Assembly: GCA_902537845.1 (NCBI GenBank)
Contig: CACBDC010000004.1
Coordinates: 1 to 64,000 of the forward strand
Reading direction: 5' to 3'
Length of the DNA: 64,000 nucleotides
Origin: an uncultured Pelagibacteraceae bacterium
GTDB lineage: Bacteria; Pseudomonadota; Alphaproteobacteria; Pelagibacterales; Pelagibacteraceae
Position numbers and translations under genes: made by a program. The notes below the pieces were generated by a model, which was not told the origin of the DNA, ran no database searches, and worked only from the letters and a program-made list of their open reading frames with translations. Below are positions 55,123 to 63,409 of this stretch, piece after piece (the stretch's first letter is position 1; every line of letters starts with the position of its first letter).

Positions 55123-55654
55123 TTTTTTCTTTAGTGTCTATGAAGTCTTTGCTTGAAGGAAATTCCTCAATTAACATTTCACTACCTCTACTTATTAAAT
55201 TAAACGACATTGCACTCTCAGCTGATATACCCCAATTTTGATAAGGATAAAACCAATTTAAAATAGAAAATAAACAAACGGATATTATATAACCTTTAAA
55301 AAAACCAAAAATAAATCCAAATCCTCTATCAATTGAACCCACACCTGTCCAAGTAACTGCTCTACTCAAAGCTTTTCCTATTAGTATAATTATAAAAAGA
55401 GTGAAAACAAATATAGCTACACCTAACCCAATGCTGTTGATAAACTGAGATTCTATATATTCACTTACAGTAGGTTGAAATTTTGGGACTAAAATAATAG
55501 TTAAAATTGTGGATAAAATCCATTTCATAAATGAAATCAAACTTAAAGAAAATCCTTTTAAAAAACATTGTATAACACTGTAGGCTAAAATTACAAAAAA
55601 TATTAAATCAAATAAATTTATACCACTAAAAAAACTTTCTAAGGAATTTATCAT
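55109..55654 (-). CDS. cvpA: CvpA family membrane protein
   Basis: This 181-aa protein has four hydrophobic helices (about residues 15-35, 40-60, 75-98 and 112-135). The typical pattern NLFDLIFFVILAYSVIQCFLKGFSLSLIS and GVGSIDRGFGFIFGFFKGY is the diagnostic CvpA second motif. The family is linked to colicin V production and envelope stress tolerance; molecular function is not settled. It overlaps the RND gene by 4 nt and purF by 14 nt. Confidence 0.9.
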   Translation of the reverse strand: MINSLESFFSGINLFDLIFFVILAYSVIQCFLKGFSLSLISFMKWILSTILTIILVPKFQPTVSEYIESQFINSIGLGVAIFVFTLFIIILIGKALSRAVTWTGVGSIDRGFGFIFGFFKGYIISVCLFSILNWFYPYQNWGISAESAMSFNLISRGSEMLIEEFPSSKDFIDTKEKIENI

Positions 55655-58134
55655 TGAGAGAAATCTTCAGTCTCTTCTCCAAAAGGCTTAAAAGAAAGTA
55701 TAAGTTTTGGCAATAAAGTTAAAACTGATATCATAGCAAGTAGCATTGCTATACCTGTAAAAATCCCAAAATATATTGTTGGAATAAAATTCGAAAGTAT
55801 TAAAATTGAAAAACCAAAAACGATTGTTATAGAGGTATTAAGAATTGCTATACCAACAGTACTATGACATCTATCTAAAGTTTTATTATAATTCTTTATT
55901 TTTTTAAATTCATCTTTAAATCTATAGATATAATGAATACTATTATCTACAGCTATTCCAATTGTAATTGCAGCAATAGTTATAGTCATCATATCCAAAG
56001 GAATTCCCATTTTTCCGATAATACCGAGGATAAAAATTGCAGCAATAAAGTTTGGAACAACTCCTATAAGAGAAATTACTACGTTCCTAAATAGAACGAA
56101 AAACATTAAACAAATACCTAGCATTACTATACCTAGTGTAAGTATTTGTGATTTAAATAAACTTTGAAGTAAATTGTTAAACAAAATCAATACTCCCGTT
56201 AACCTATATTCGTTTTTTTCAAATCCTAATTTTGTATTTAAGTCAGAGTTAATCTTATTTATTAAATCATTTCTTCTTAAATCTTCTAAAGAGTCTTTTA
56301 TCCTCACACTAATTCTTGCCTGATCTTTACTCACTGAAATATAAGGAGTAACAATTTCCTTTTTAATAGTATCTGGAATTTTACTATAAAGCACTGCAAT
56401 TTCTAAACTTTGTAGTTGTTTATCATTTAAGTCTTCCGCAACTCTTAATATTGAACCAAATGACAAAACTTTTCCAATTTCTGGTAAAGAGTCTAAATAA
56501 TCGTGAACTTTTATGATTTTATCCATTTTATCTCTAGTAAACCAATATTTTGCTTTATCCTCATTTGAGTCGTTATCTTCTTCCCACTCATCAAACTCAT
56601 CATCATCTGATTTATCTTTTTGTTTTTTTGTTGGAAAGTTTAAGATAACGTTTAAAGGAGTAGTTCCGCCTAATTCATCATCAATTTTTTTCATACCTTT
56701 ATAAATTTCGGTTTCTTTATCAAAATAATTTATAAAGCTATTCTCAACTTCAAGTTTAATGATACCTGATATACTATAAAAAATTATGAAAATAGTTGAA
56801 CCATAAATTAAAATTTTATTTTTTTTTGTAAATGATCCTAACATTTTTGTAATGAAAGATTTTTCAGTATCTTTAATATTAATTTCATTTTCTGTTGCAA
56901 GAGAGCTCATTAAAGAAGGTAATAATAAAAAAGTTACAAAAAATGAAACTATTAAACCTAAAGTCATCATCCATCCAAAGTCAATTATTGGTTTTATTCC
57001 ACTAAAAACTAAAGACAAAAATGCACAAATGGTAGTAAGCACAGTATAAAGAATCGGTAACATCATTTTTTTACTAGCTTCAATGATTGCTTCGCTCTTA
57101 GTGAATTCTTTAAATTCTTTTCTTAATTGTAGATATCTAACAGTAATATGTATGTTCATTGCCATATTTAAAATTAACATCAAAGCAATAAAGTTTGATG
57201 AAATGACTGTGACTTTCCACCCAATTAACCCTAAAAGACCAATCATTATTATTACCGAAGTTGCACATCCTAACAACGGCATGACAACCCATTTAATATT
57301 TCTAAAAATTAACCAAAGAGTTAAAATAATAAAAATGAATACACCGATCCCAAATACAATTATATCACTTTTTATGTAACCCATCATATCATCAGCAATC
57401 ATCGGTATACCACCAAGGTGTATTTTGGCGTTTTCTCCATATTTGTTTATTACATCTCTTATTTCGTTAATATTTTGGTGATTTCTAATATTATACAAAT
57501 TTTTATATTCTTCGTATTCTTTTAAAAAATTTTTGTAATTAATCTTTTCTTCTCTGGATAATCCGTTATTTAAAGATTGATTAAAATAATTATCTTTAAC
57601 TTTAATGTATTCTGCTAGTCTTTTGTCTTTTTTAAGATAAACTACTATTCCTGATGTTTTACCATCTTCGCTGATAACATAATTTTTATAAATAGGACTA
57701 TTTATAATTTCTTCAAATCCTCTTTCTCTATCTATTTCAGGGTATGCTAAAGTTTTGTAGTTTTTCAATCTTTCCATCAAACTTTCATCAGTACTTTTCA
57801 AAAGAGGAACATCAATTACAGTTATAACACTGTCCACCCATGATAATTTTTCAATTTTTGATTTTAGCAATTGTAAATTTAGGATAGTTTCTTTTTTAGT
57901 AAAACTAGAAACTGGGGTATAAGTTAAAACTAAGAAATCTTTTGAACCATAAGTTTCATTCACTTCTCTTAAATATTTAAGATCTGGATCTCCCTCAAGC
58001 AATAATGCGTCCGACGAAGCATCCAAATTGAAATTTTTAGACTGATATACGCTAAATCCGATTAGAATTAATAAAAGAAAAAGAGTTATTTTCGAAAAAT
58101 CTATGACTAATTTTTTGTAAATATTAGTAAGCAT
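55651..58134 (-). CDS. RND superfamily exporter (MMPL-like, two-repeat)
   Basis: This 827-aa membrane protein has the doubled RND layout: one N-terminal helix, a large periplasmic loop, five helices, then the same again. The second half has GIPLDMMTITIAAITIGIAVDNSIHYIYRFKDE, the conserved helix-4-like charged segment; the first half lacks an equally clear acidic pair. An acidic, low-complexity insert (residues about 527-548, DDDEFDEWEEDNDSNED) sits in the second loop. Such proteins (COG1033, including HpnN) move lipids or hopanoids. The substrate is not predictable here. Confidence 0.88.
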   Translation of the reverse strand: MLTNIYKKLVIDFSKITLFLLLILIGFSVYQSKNFNLDASSDALLLEGDPDLKYLREVNETYGSKDFLVLTYTPVSSFTKKETILNLQLLKSKIEKLSWVDSVITVIDVPLLKSTDESLMERLKNYKTLAYPEIDRERGFEEIINSPIYKNYVISEDGKTSGIVVYLKKDKRLAEYIKVKDNYFNQSLNNGLSREEKINYKNFLKEYEEYKNLYNIRNHQNINEIRDVINKYGENAKIHLGGIPMIADDMMGYIKSDIIVFGIGVFIFIILTLWLIFRNIKWVVMPLLGCATSVIIMIGLLGLIGWKVTVISSNFIALMLILNMAMNIHITVRYLQLRKEFKEFTKSEAIIEASKKMMLPILYTVLTTICAFLSLVFSGIKPIIDFGWMMTLGLIVSFFVTFLLLPSLMSSLATENEINIKDTEKSFITKMLGSFTKKNKILIYGSTIFIIFYSISGIIKLEVENSFINYFDKETEIYKGMKKIDDELGGTTPLNVILNFPTKKQKDKSDDDEFDEWEEDNDSNEDKAKYWFTRDKMDKIIKVHDYLDSLPEIGKVLSFGSILRVAEDLNDKQLQSLEIAVLYSKIPDTIKKEIVTPYISVSKDQARISVRIKDSLEDLRRNDLINKINSDLNTKLGFEKNEYRLTGVLILFNNLLQSLFKSQILTLGIVMLGICLMFFVLFRNVVISLIGVVPNFIAAIFILGIIGKMGIPLDMMTITIAAITIGIAVDNSIHYIYRFKDEFKKIKNYNKTLDRCHSTVGIAILNTSITIVFGFSILILSNFIPTIYFGIFTGIAMLLAMISVLTLLPKLILSFKPFGEETEDFSQ

Positions 58135-58188
58135 GTTAATACTTCAGATATATCTTAATATTTTTATAACTAAAGAAAAAAACTAAGA

Positions 58189-59616
58189 CTAATTTTTGTT
58201 CAAATCTTTAAATTTTGTGTAAATACCCTCAAACTCAACTTTTACTGTTCCAGTAGGACCATGTCTTTGTTTACCTAAAATTATATCCGCAAGCCCATTC
58301 ACGTCATTCATTTTTGACTGCCACTCAGCGTGCTCTATTGATCCCAATTTTGGCTGTTTTCTCTCTAAGTAATATGCCTCTCTGTAAACAAACATTACTA
58401 CATCTGCGTCTTGCTCAATAGATCCAGACTCCCTCAAATCAGCAAGTTGTGGTTGTTTATCGTCCCTTTGTTCAACAGCTCTTGAAAGCTGTGATAAAGC
58501 TAAAACTGGAACCGAAAGTTCTTTTGCAAGAGCTTTAAGGCCTTGAGTGATCTCTGAAATTTCTTGCACTCTTCCATCATTTTTATTAGAGCTTGATCTC
58601 ATAAGCTGAATATAGTCAACAACAATCAAACTCAATCCAAATAATCTTTTAATTCTACGAGCTCTATTGCTCAGAGTGGCAATAGTTATTGCTGGAGTTT
58701 CATCAATGTACAACGGTAGATTATAAATGTTTCTTGATGTTTCAATATATCTGTTAATTTCATCTTCTGTAACTTTTCCTCTTCTGATATCGTCTGATCT
58801 AATTTTTGCTTGTTCTGATAAAATTCTTGTTGATAATTGTTCTGAGGACATTTCTAAAGAAAAAAAAGCTACAGAAGATTTTTCTTCAAGCTTTATTATG
58901 TGTTGGGCCGCATTATAGGCAATATTTGTAGCTAAAGCCGTTTTACCCATAGAGGGTCTACCAGCTAAAATTATTAAATCCGATTTGTGTAAACCTCCTA
59001 ATTTTTCATCAAGATCTGTAAGTCCAGTTGGCACACCAACTATACCCTGATCACTTTGCATAGCCATAGTGGCCATTTGGATAGTTTGATCTAAAGCCTG
59101 ATTAAATTTTAAAAATGATTGTGAAAAAGTTCCTCTCTCAGCTAAATCAAAGAGAGATTTTTCTGTGTCTTCAATAATATTTTCGGCGTTTTGTTCTTGA
59201 GAATTTGCGTTTAAAGTATCATTCGATAATTTATCTGAAATTTGAACTAATTCTCGTCTAAGATACATCTCGTGTATAATTTTTGCGTAATCAATAGCTT
59301 GTTTTGAAGAACCGGAGAATCTAGTCAATTTAACCAGGTACTCTGTGCCTCCAACTTCATTTAGCATGTTGTCTTTTTCAAAAAAATTTTTTAGAGTTAT
59401 TGGATTTGCAATCATTCCTTTGTTATTCAAATTTTCAATTACTTCATATATTTTGATGTGAGCAGGGTCGTAAAAAATCGAAGAATTAACAATAGTTGAG
59501 ATTTCATCAATTATATCGTTATTCACTAGAATTGAGCCTATTAATGCTTGTTCAGCCTCTAAATTACAAGGTTGTTTATTTTCATTATTAGTTTGAAGAG
59601 GTTTTATTTCTTTCAC
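58189..59616 (-). CDS. dnaB: Replicative DNA helicase
   Basis: This hexameric 5'-3' helicase of the replication fork has an N-terminal helical domain (NLEAEQALIGSIL), a linker and a RecA-like ATPase with Walker A AGRPSMGKTALATNIA, then SLEMSSEQLSTRIL, VDYIQLM and QRHGPTGTVKVEFEG at the end. The length is 475 aa. The start codon is GTG (59614-59616). It follows rplI by 75 nt in the ribosomal-protein cluster, as in many alphaproteobacteria. Confidence 0.97.
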   Translation of the reverse strand: MKEIKPLQTNNENKQPCNLEAEQALIGSILVNNDIIDEISTIVNSSIFYDPAHIKIYEVIENLNNKGMIANPITLKNFFEKDNMLNEVGGTEYLVKLTRFSGSSKQAIDYAKIIHEMYLRRELVQISDKLSNDTLNANSQEQNAENIIEDTEKSLFDLAERGTFSQSFLKFNQALDQTIQMATMAMQSDQGIVGVPTGLTDLDEKLGGLHKSDLIILAGRPSMGKTALATNIAYNAAQHIIKLEEKSSVAFFSLEMSSEQLSTRILSEQAKIRSDDIRRGKVTEDEINRYIETSRNIYNLPLYIDETPAITIATLSNRARRIKRLFGLSLIVVDYIQLMRSSSNKNDGRVQEISEITQGLKALAKELSVPVLALSQLSRAVEQRDDKQPQLADLRESGSIEQDADVVMFVYREAYYLERKQPKLGSIEHAEWQSKMNDVNGLADIILGKQRHGPTGTVKVEFEGIYTKFKDLNKN

Positions 59617-59691
59617 AAATTAAAATATATGTAAAAGATCTGCTTCTTAAAGCAAAAAGTTACACACTATTTTTTGCACTCTGTGGAAAAG

Positions 59692-60147
59692 TTATTTAGA
59701 CTGTATCTTATCAATTTTAACTGAGATAATTGCCTTTACTTCAGAATGAAAATTAACCTCAACTTTAAAAATTCCTATTTTATTTAATTCATCTTTCAAA
59801 ATAATCTGAGAAGGGCTGACATCTGCACTAGTTTTATCCTTGATCAAATTTGTAATTTCTTTAGGTTTTATTGAGCCATATAATTCACCGTTTTCTTTAC
59901 TCTCTTTTATAAATGTAAAAGATTTGCCATGTATAATTTTAGCTATACTTTTATACTTGTTCTTGATTTCTACATTTTTTTTAATTAATTGATCTTTCTT
60001 TTTGTTAACTAATTCTAAATTTTCCTTACTAAATCTTAAAGCTTTTCCTTTTTTAAGAAGAAAGTTTCTTCCATAGCCATTTTTTACGGTTACTTTATCT
60101 CCAATATTCCCTAAGTTTAACACGTTTTCTAGTAGAATTATTTCCAT
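59692..60147 (-). CDS. rplI: Ribosomal protein L9
   Basis: The N-terminal domain MEIILLENVLNLGNIGDKVTVKNGYGRNFLLKKGKAL carries the L9 signature (GxxGxxVxVKxGYxRNFLxPxGxA). It is followed by the long connecting helix and the C-terminal rRNA-binding domain, 151 aa. The start is ATG 60147, overlapping the rpsR TGA by one base (TGATG), not the in-frame TTG one codon upstream. Confidence 0.96.
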   Translation of the reverse strand: MEIILLENVLNLGNIGDKVTVKNGYGRNFLLKKGKALRFSKENLELVNKKKDQLIKKNVEIKNKYKSIAKIIHGKSFTFIKESKENGELYGSIKPKEITNLIKDKTSADVSPSQIILKDELNKIGIFKVEVNFHSEVKAIISVKIDKIQSK

Positions 60148-60419
60148 CAAATAAGTCCTAATATTTTTGCTTTTTTTATCTCTCTAGTCAATTTTTTTTG
60201 TTTACTAAATGAAACAGAAGTTATTTTTGATGAAATAATTTTACCATTATCTGAAACATATTTTTTTAATAGACCGATATTCTTGTAATCAACAATAGGA
60301 GCATTTTTTACTGAAAGAGGGCATTTTCTTGAAAACCTCGAGTCACTCTTTTGAAATAAACTAAGCTTATTTAAAGAATTTGTTCCTCTCTTTTTTAAGT
60401 TTTTATTTTTTCTTTTCAT
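60147..60419 (-). CDS. rpsR: Ribosomal protein S18
   Basis: This 90-aa basic protein has the S18 pattern: a Cys-containing KCPL segment, VDYKNIGLLKKYVSDNGKIISSKITSVSFSKQKKLTREIKKAKILGLI. The C-terminal RxITxxxxxQRxLxxxIKRARxLGLL core is conserved in degenerate form. The N-terminus is longer and more basic than usual. It lies 5 nt after rpsF. Confidence 0.95.
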   Translation of the reverse strand: MKRKNKNLKKRGTNSLNKLSLFQKSDSRFSRKCPLSVKNAPIVDYKNIGLLKKYVSDNGKIISSKITSVSFSKQKKLTREIKKAKILGLI

Positions 60420-60424
60420 ATAAT

Positions 60425-60748
60425 TTATTTAGTTTTAGAAAAAAATTCGTTTTTAGTGTCTAGTTTTTTATATTTAACTGTTAGGTGTCTTATTATTGAG
60501 CTATCAATATTTATTTTTTTTCTTATTTCATCTAGCGTTAATTTGTTCCCCTCAAATTTATAGTGAATAAAAAAACCCTTTTTAAAATTTTTTATTTTAT
60601 TAGCTAAATTTAATAGACCCCATTCCTCAATCTTAACAACTTTCCCTGAGGAGCTGTTTATAAGTTTGTTATATTTATCCTTGATATTTTTAATTTCATT
60701 TTCTGCTAAATCTTGTTTAACAACTAATGTATTTTCGTAATAAGCCAT
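60425..60748 (-). CDS. rpsF: Ribosomal protein S6
   Basis: This 107-aa protein of the small-subunit platform binds S18. The signature MAYYENTLVVKQDL, then WGLLNLANKIKNFKKGFFIHYKFEGN and a core ending SIIRHLTVKY, is typical. It is first in the minus-strand run rpsF-rpsR-rplI-dnaB-RND-cvpA-purF. It is divergent from fabD across 105 nt. Confidence 0.95.
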   Translation of the reverse strand: MAYYENTLVVKQDLAENEIKNIKDKYNKLINSSSGKVVKIEEWGLLNLANKIKNFKKGFFIHYKFEGNKLTLDEIRKKINIDSSIIRHLTVKYKKLDTKNEFFSKTK

Positions 60749-60853
60749 ATATATCGCGATAGTTACTTAATTTTAATTATTTATAAAAATTGCTTTATAC
60801 TATAAAGATCAATTATATCAATACTAATAATTATTATAATAAACTAATAAAAT
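60749..60853. promoter_or_regulatory. Divergent rpsF/fabD promoter region
   Basis: This 105-nt spacer is almost entirely A/T and contains TATACT and TATAAAG-type -10 boxes for the fabD direction (TTAATT, 17 nt, TATACT). The rpsF direction has no single preferred pair. No leader protein-binding structure is evident. Confidence 0.3.
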
Positions 60854-61795
60854 ATGAGTGCTTTACTATTTCCAGGTCAAGGTTCACAGATAGTCGGAAT
60901 GGGATCAGAATTTTATGAAAAATTTGACCTAGTGAAAGATATATTTAAATTAGCAGATAAAAAACTCAATTATCCTATTTCTAAAATGATATTAGAGGGA
61001 CCAGAAGGCGATCTGCAGTTAACAAAAAATACACAACCAGCAATTTTAATAGTAAGTTTCTCTATTTTTAAAGTTTTAAAAGAAGAATTTGGGTTTGATT
61101 TCAAAAATTTTAAATTTTTTGCAGGACATTCTTTAGGGGAATATAGCGCACTAGTTTGCTCGAACGCACTTAATTTCGAAGATGCTTTATACTTATTACA
61201 TGAAAGAGGAAAGGCTATGCAAGAAGCTGTTCCAGTTGGAAAAGGATCCATGATTGCAGTTCTTGGTTTGAGTATTGAAGAGGTCGAGAGTTTAATTAGT
61301 GTTTCAAACGAAGTAGAAGGAGTTTGCGAAATAGCAAATGACAATGCCAATGGACAAATAATTATTAGTGGAGAATTAAAAAAAGTTCTTAAATTTAATG
61401 AAATTTTAAAATCAAAAAAAGTTAAAACTATTCCATTAAAAGTCAGCGCACCTTTTCATTGTTCATTAATGAAACCTGCGGCAAATACAATGAGTAAAAA
61501 AATTAATGATACAATCTTTAATCAACCAACACATAAAATTATAACAAATGTGAATGCCCAAGCTGAAAGTAAACCAGAAAATCTTAAAAAATTTCTTATT
61601 GATCAAATTTTTTCTACAGTGAAATGGAGAGAAAGTATAATTGAAATGGCTAATTTAGGAGTTAAAAACTTTGTGGAGATCGGTCCTGGAAAAGCTTTAA
61701 CTGGAATGGTTAAAAGAACAATAAAGAATGTAAATACCTTTTCAATTAATTCAATAACTGATATTGAAAGCTTAAAAAATGAATTTAAAAGATAA
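60854..61795 (+). CDS. fabD: Malonyl-CoA:ACP transacylase
   Basis: It loads malonyl groups on ACP for fatty acid synthesis. The nucleophile Ser93 is in GHSLGEYSAL, GQGSQ is at residues 9-13, and the His partner is in SAPFHCSLM. The length of 313 aa is normal. It overlaps fabG by 17 nt. Confidence 0.97.
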   Translation: MSALLFPGQGSQIVGMGSEFYEKFDLVKDIFKLADKKLNYPISKMILEGPEGDLQLTKNTQPAILIVSFSIFKVLKEEFGFDFKNFKFFAGHSLGEYSALVCSNALNFEDALYLLHERGKAMQEAVPVGKGSMIAVLGLSIEEVESLISVSNEVEGVCEIANDNANGQIIISGELKKVLKFNEILKSKKVKTIPLKVSAPFHCSLMKPAANTMSKKINDTIFNQPTHKIITNVNAQAESKPENLKKFLIDQIFSTVKWRESIIEMANLGVKNFVEIGPGKALTGMVKRTIKNVNTFSINSITDIESLKNEFKR

Positions 61796-62510
61796 AAAAG
61801 TTTTGATTACAGGTGCCACGGGGGGGATAGGTAGCAGTCTTTTAAAAAAATTCAACGGTCTGGGTTCCACAATTGTTGCAACAGGAACAAATGAAAATAA
61901 GCTCAATAATATCAAGGAGAAGTTTCCTGCCATTCATGTTGAAAAATTTCAATTAAGCGATCACAGCAAGATTGAGGACTTTATTGAAAAAATAGATAAG
62001 CAACTTGGCGGATTAGATATTTTAGTAAACAATGCTGGTATCACACTTGATAATTTAGCTATCAGATTAACTCAGGATAATTGGAAAAAAGTATTAGACA
62101 TTAATTTAACGTCAAGTTTTTTGATGTGTAAATTTGCTATTAAGAAGATGTTAAAAAGAAAAACAGGAAAGATAATAAATATTACTTCAATTGTTGGTCA
62201 TACAGGAAACCTGGGTCAAGCAAACTACGCAGCGTCTAAAGCTGGAATAATTGCTTTTTCAAAAAGTTTAGCTATAGAATATGCAAAAAAAAATATTAAT
62301 ATAAATTGTGTATCACCTGGTTTTATTAAAACTGATATGACCGATAAAATTAGCGAAGAATTTAAAAAAACATTAATTAGCAAGATACCATCTGGAAATT
62401 TAGGAACAGGGGAAGATGTTTCAAATTGTGTGGCTTTTCTCGCCTCTGACATGGCAAATTATATTAACGGAGAAACTATACATGTAAATGGTGGGATGTA
62501 TATGTCTTGA
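61779..62510 (+). CDS. fabG: 3-oxoacyl-ACP reductase
   Basis: This short-chain dehydrogenase is the first reduction step of fatty acid elongation. The NADPH loop TGATGGIGS is at residues 12-20, NNAG near 87, catalytic Ser in NITSIVG and the YxxxK pair in QANYAASKAG. The C-terminal NGGMYM is typical of FabG. The length is 243 aa. acpP follows after 52 nt. Confidence 0.96.
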   Translation: MNLKDKKVLITGATGGIGSSLLKKFNGLGSTIVATGTNENKLNNIKEKFPAIHVEKFQLSDHSKIEDFIEKIDKQLGGLDILVNNAGITLDNLAIRLTQDNWKKVLDINLTSSFLMCKFAIKKMLKRKTGKIINITSIVGHTGNLGQANYAASKAGIIAFSKSLAIEYAKKNININCVSPGFIKTDMTDKISEEFKKTLISKIPSGNLGTGEDVSNCVAFLASDMANYINGETIHVNGGMYMS

Positions 62511-62562
62511 CAATTCTATTTAATAATTTAATAAGAATTTAAACATACTAAGAAAGGATTTC

Positions 62563-62802
62563 ATGTCAGAAGATATCAAAGGAAAAATAAAGAAAATAGT
62601 TGCCGATCATTTAGGTATAGAAGAAGAAAAAGTAACTGAAGAAGCTAGTTTTATAGATGATTTAGGTGCAGATAGTTTAGATACCGTAGAATTAGTAATG
62701 GCCTTCGAGGAAGAATTTGGATCTGAAATATCAGATAGCGAAGCTGAAAAAATTTTAACGGTTGGGGACGCAATAAAGTTTATAGAAAGCAAAGCCAGTT
62801 AA
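62563..62802 (+). CDS. acpP: Acyl carrier protein
   Basis: This 79-aa acidic four-helix protein carries the growing acyl chain. The phosphopantetheine site is Ser38 in [21 protein letters not shown], the most conserved bacterial ACP motif. An AGAAAGGA ribosome site precedes the start. The next gene is gmk, 16 nt away, not the customary fabF. Confidence 0.97.
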   Translation: MSEDIKGKIKKIVADHLGIEEEKVTEEASFIDDLGADSLDTVELVMAFEEEFGSEISDSEAEKILTVGDAIKFIESKAS

Positions 62803-62818
62803 TTTAATTAAAATATAT

Positions 62819-63409
62819 ATGAGTCATGATAAAAACATCATGGTCATTCTTTCCTCTCCGTCTGGAGCAGGCAAAACTACTTTAACAAAAAAAATTCAAC
62901 AAAAATATCCTAGTTTTAAAATTTCAGTTTCACATACTACTAGATCTCCCAGGTCAAACGAAGTCGATGGTGTTGATTATCACTTCATCTCAAAAAAAGA
63001 GTTCGAGCAAATGATTGAACAAAAAAAATTTTATGAATTTGCAAAAATATTTGATAATTATTATGGAACTTTAAAAGAAAGTGTAGATGAAACAATACTT
63101 CAAAATGATATTCTTTTTGATATTGATTGGCAGGGAACAAAACAATTATCTCAGTTCAAAAATCTTAATTTAATAAAAATATATTTAACTACAAATAATA
63201 AAATAGAGCTAAAAAAAAGATTAATAAAAAGAAATCAAAATACTTTAAAAGAAGTAGAAAGAAGGCTCAACTCTTTTGATGAAGATATCAAACATTGGAA
63301 TGATTATGATTATATAATTATTAATAAAAACCTTGATGTTTGTTTTAAACAAATTGAAACTATAATTTTAAGCAATAAAACATTCAACCCTTCTCAAATA
63401 ATTCAGTAA
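62819..63409 (+). CDS. gmk: Guanylate kinase
   Basis: It phosphorylates GMP to GDP. The P-loop SPSGAGKT is at residues 13-20, and the GMP-binding segment SHTTRSPRSNEVDGVDYHFISKKEFE is well conserved. The length of 196 aa is normal. It lies directly after acpP. The last 26 nt overlap convergent rsmA, the longest convergent overlap here. Confidence 0.95.
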   Translation: MSHDKNIMVILSSPSGAGKTTLTKKIQQKYPSFKISVSHTTRSPRSNEVDGVDYHFISKKEFEQMIEQKKFYEFAKIFDNYYGTLKESVDETILQNDILFDIDWQGTKQLSQFKNLNLIKIYLTTNNKIELKKRLIKRNQNTLKEVERRLNSFDEDIKHWNDYDYIIINKNLDVCFKQIETIILSNKTFNPSQIIQ

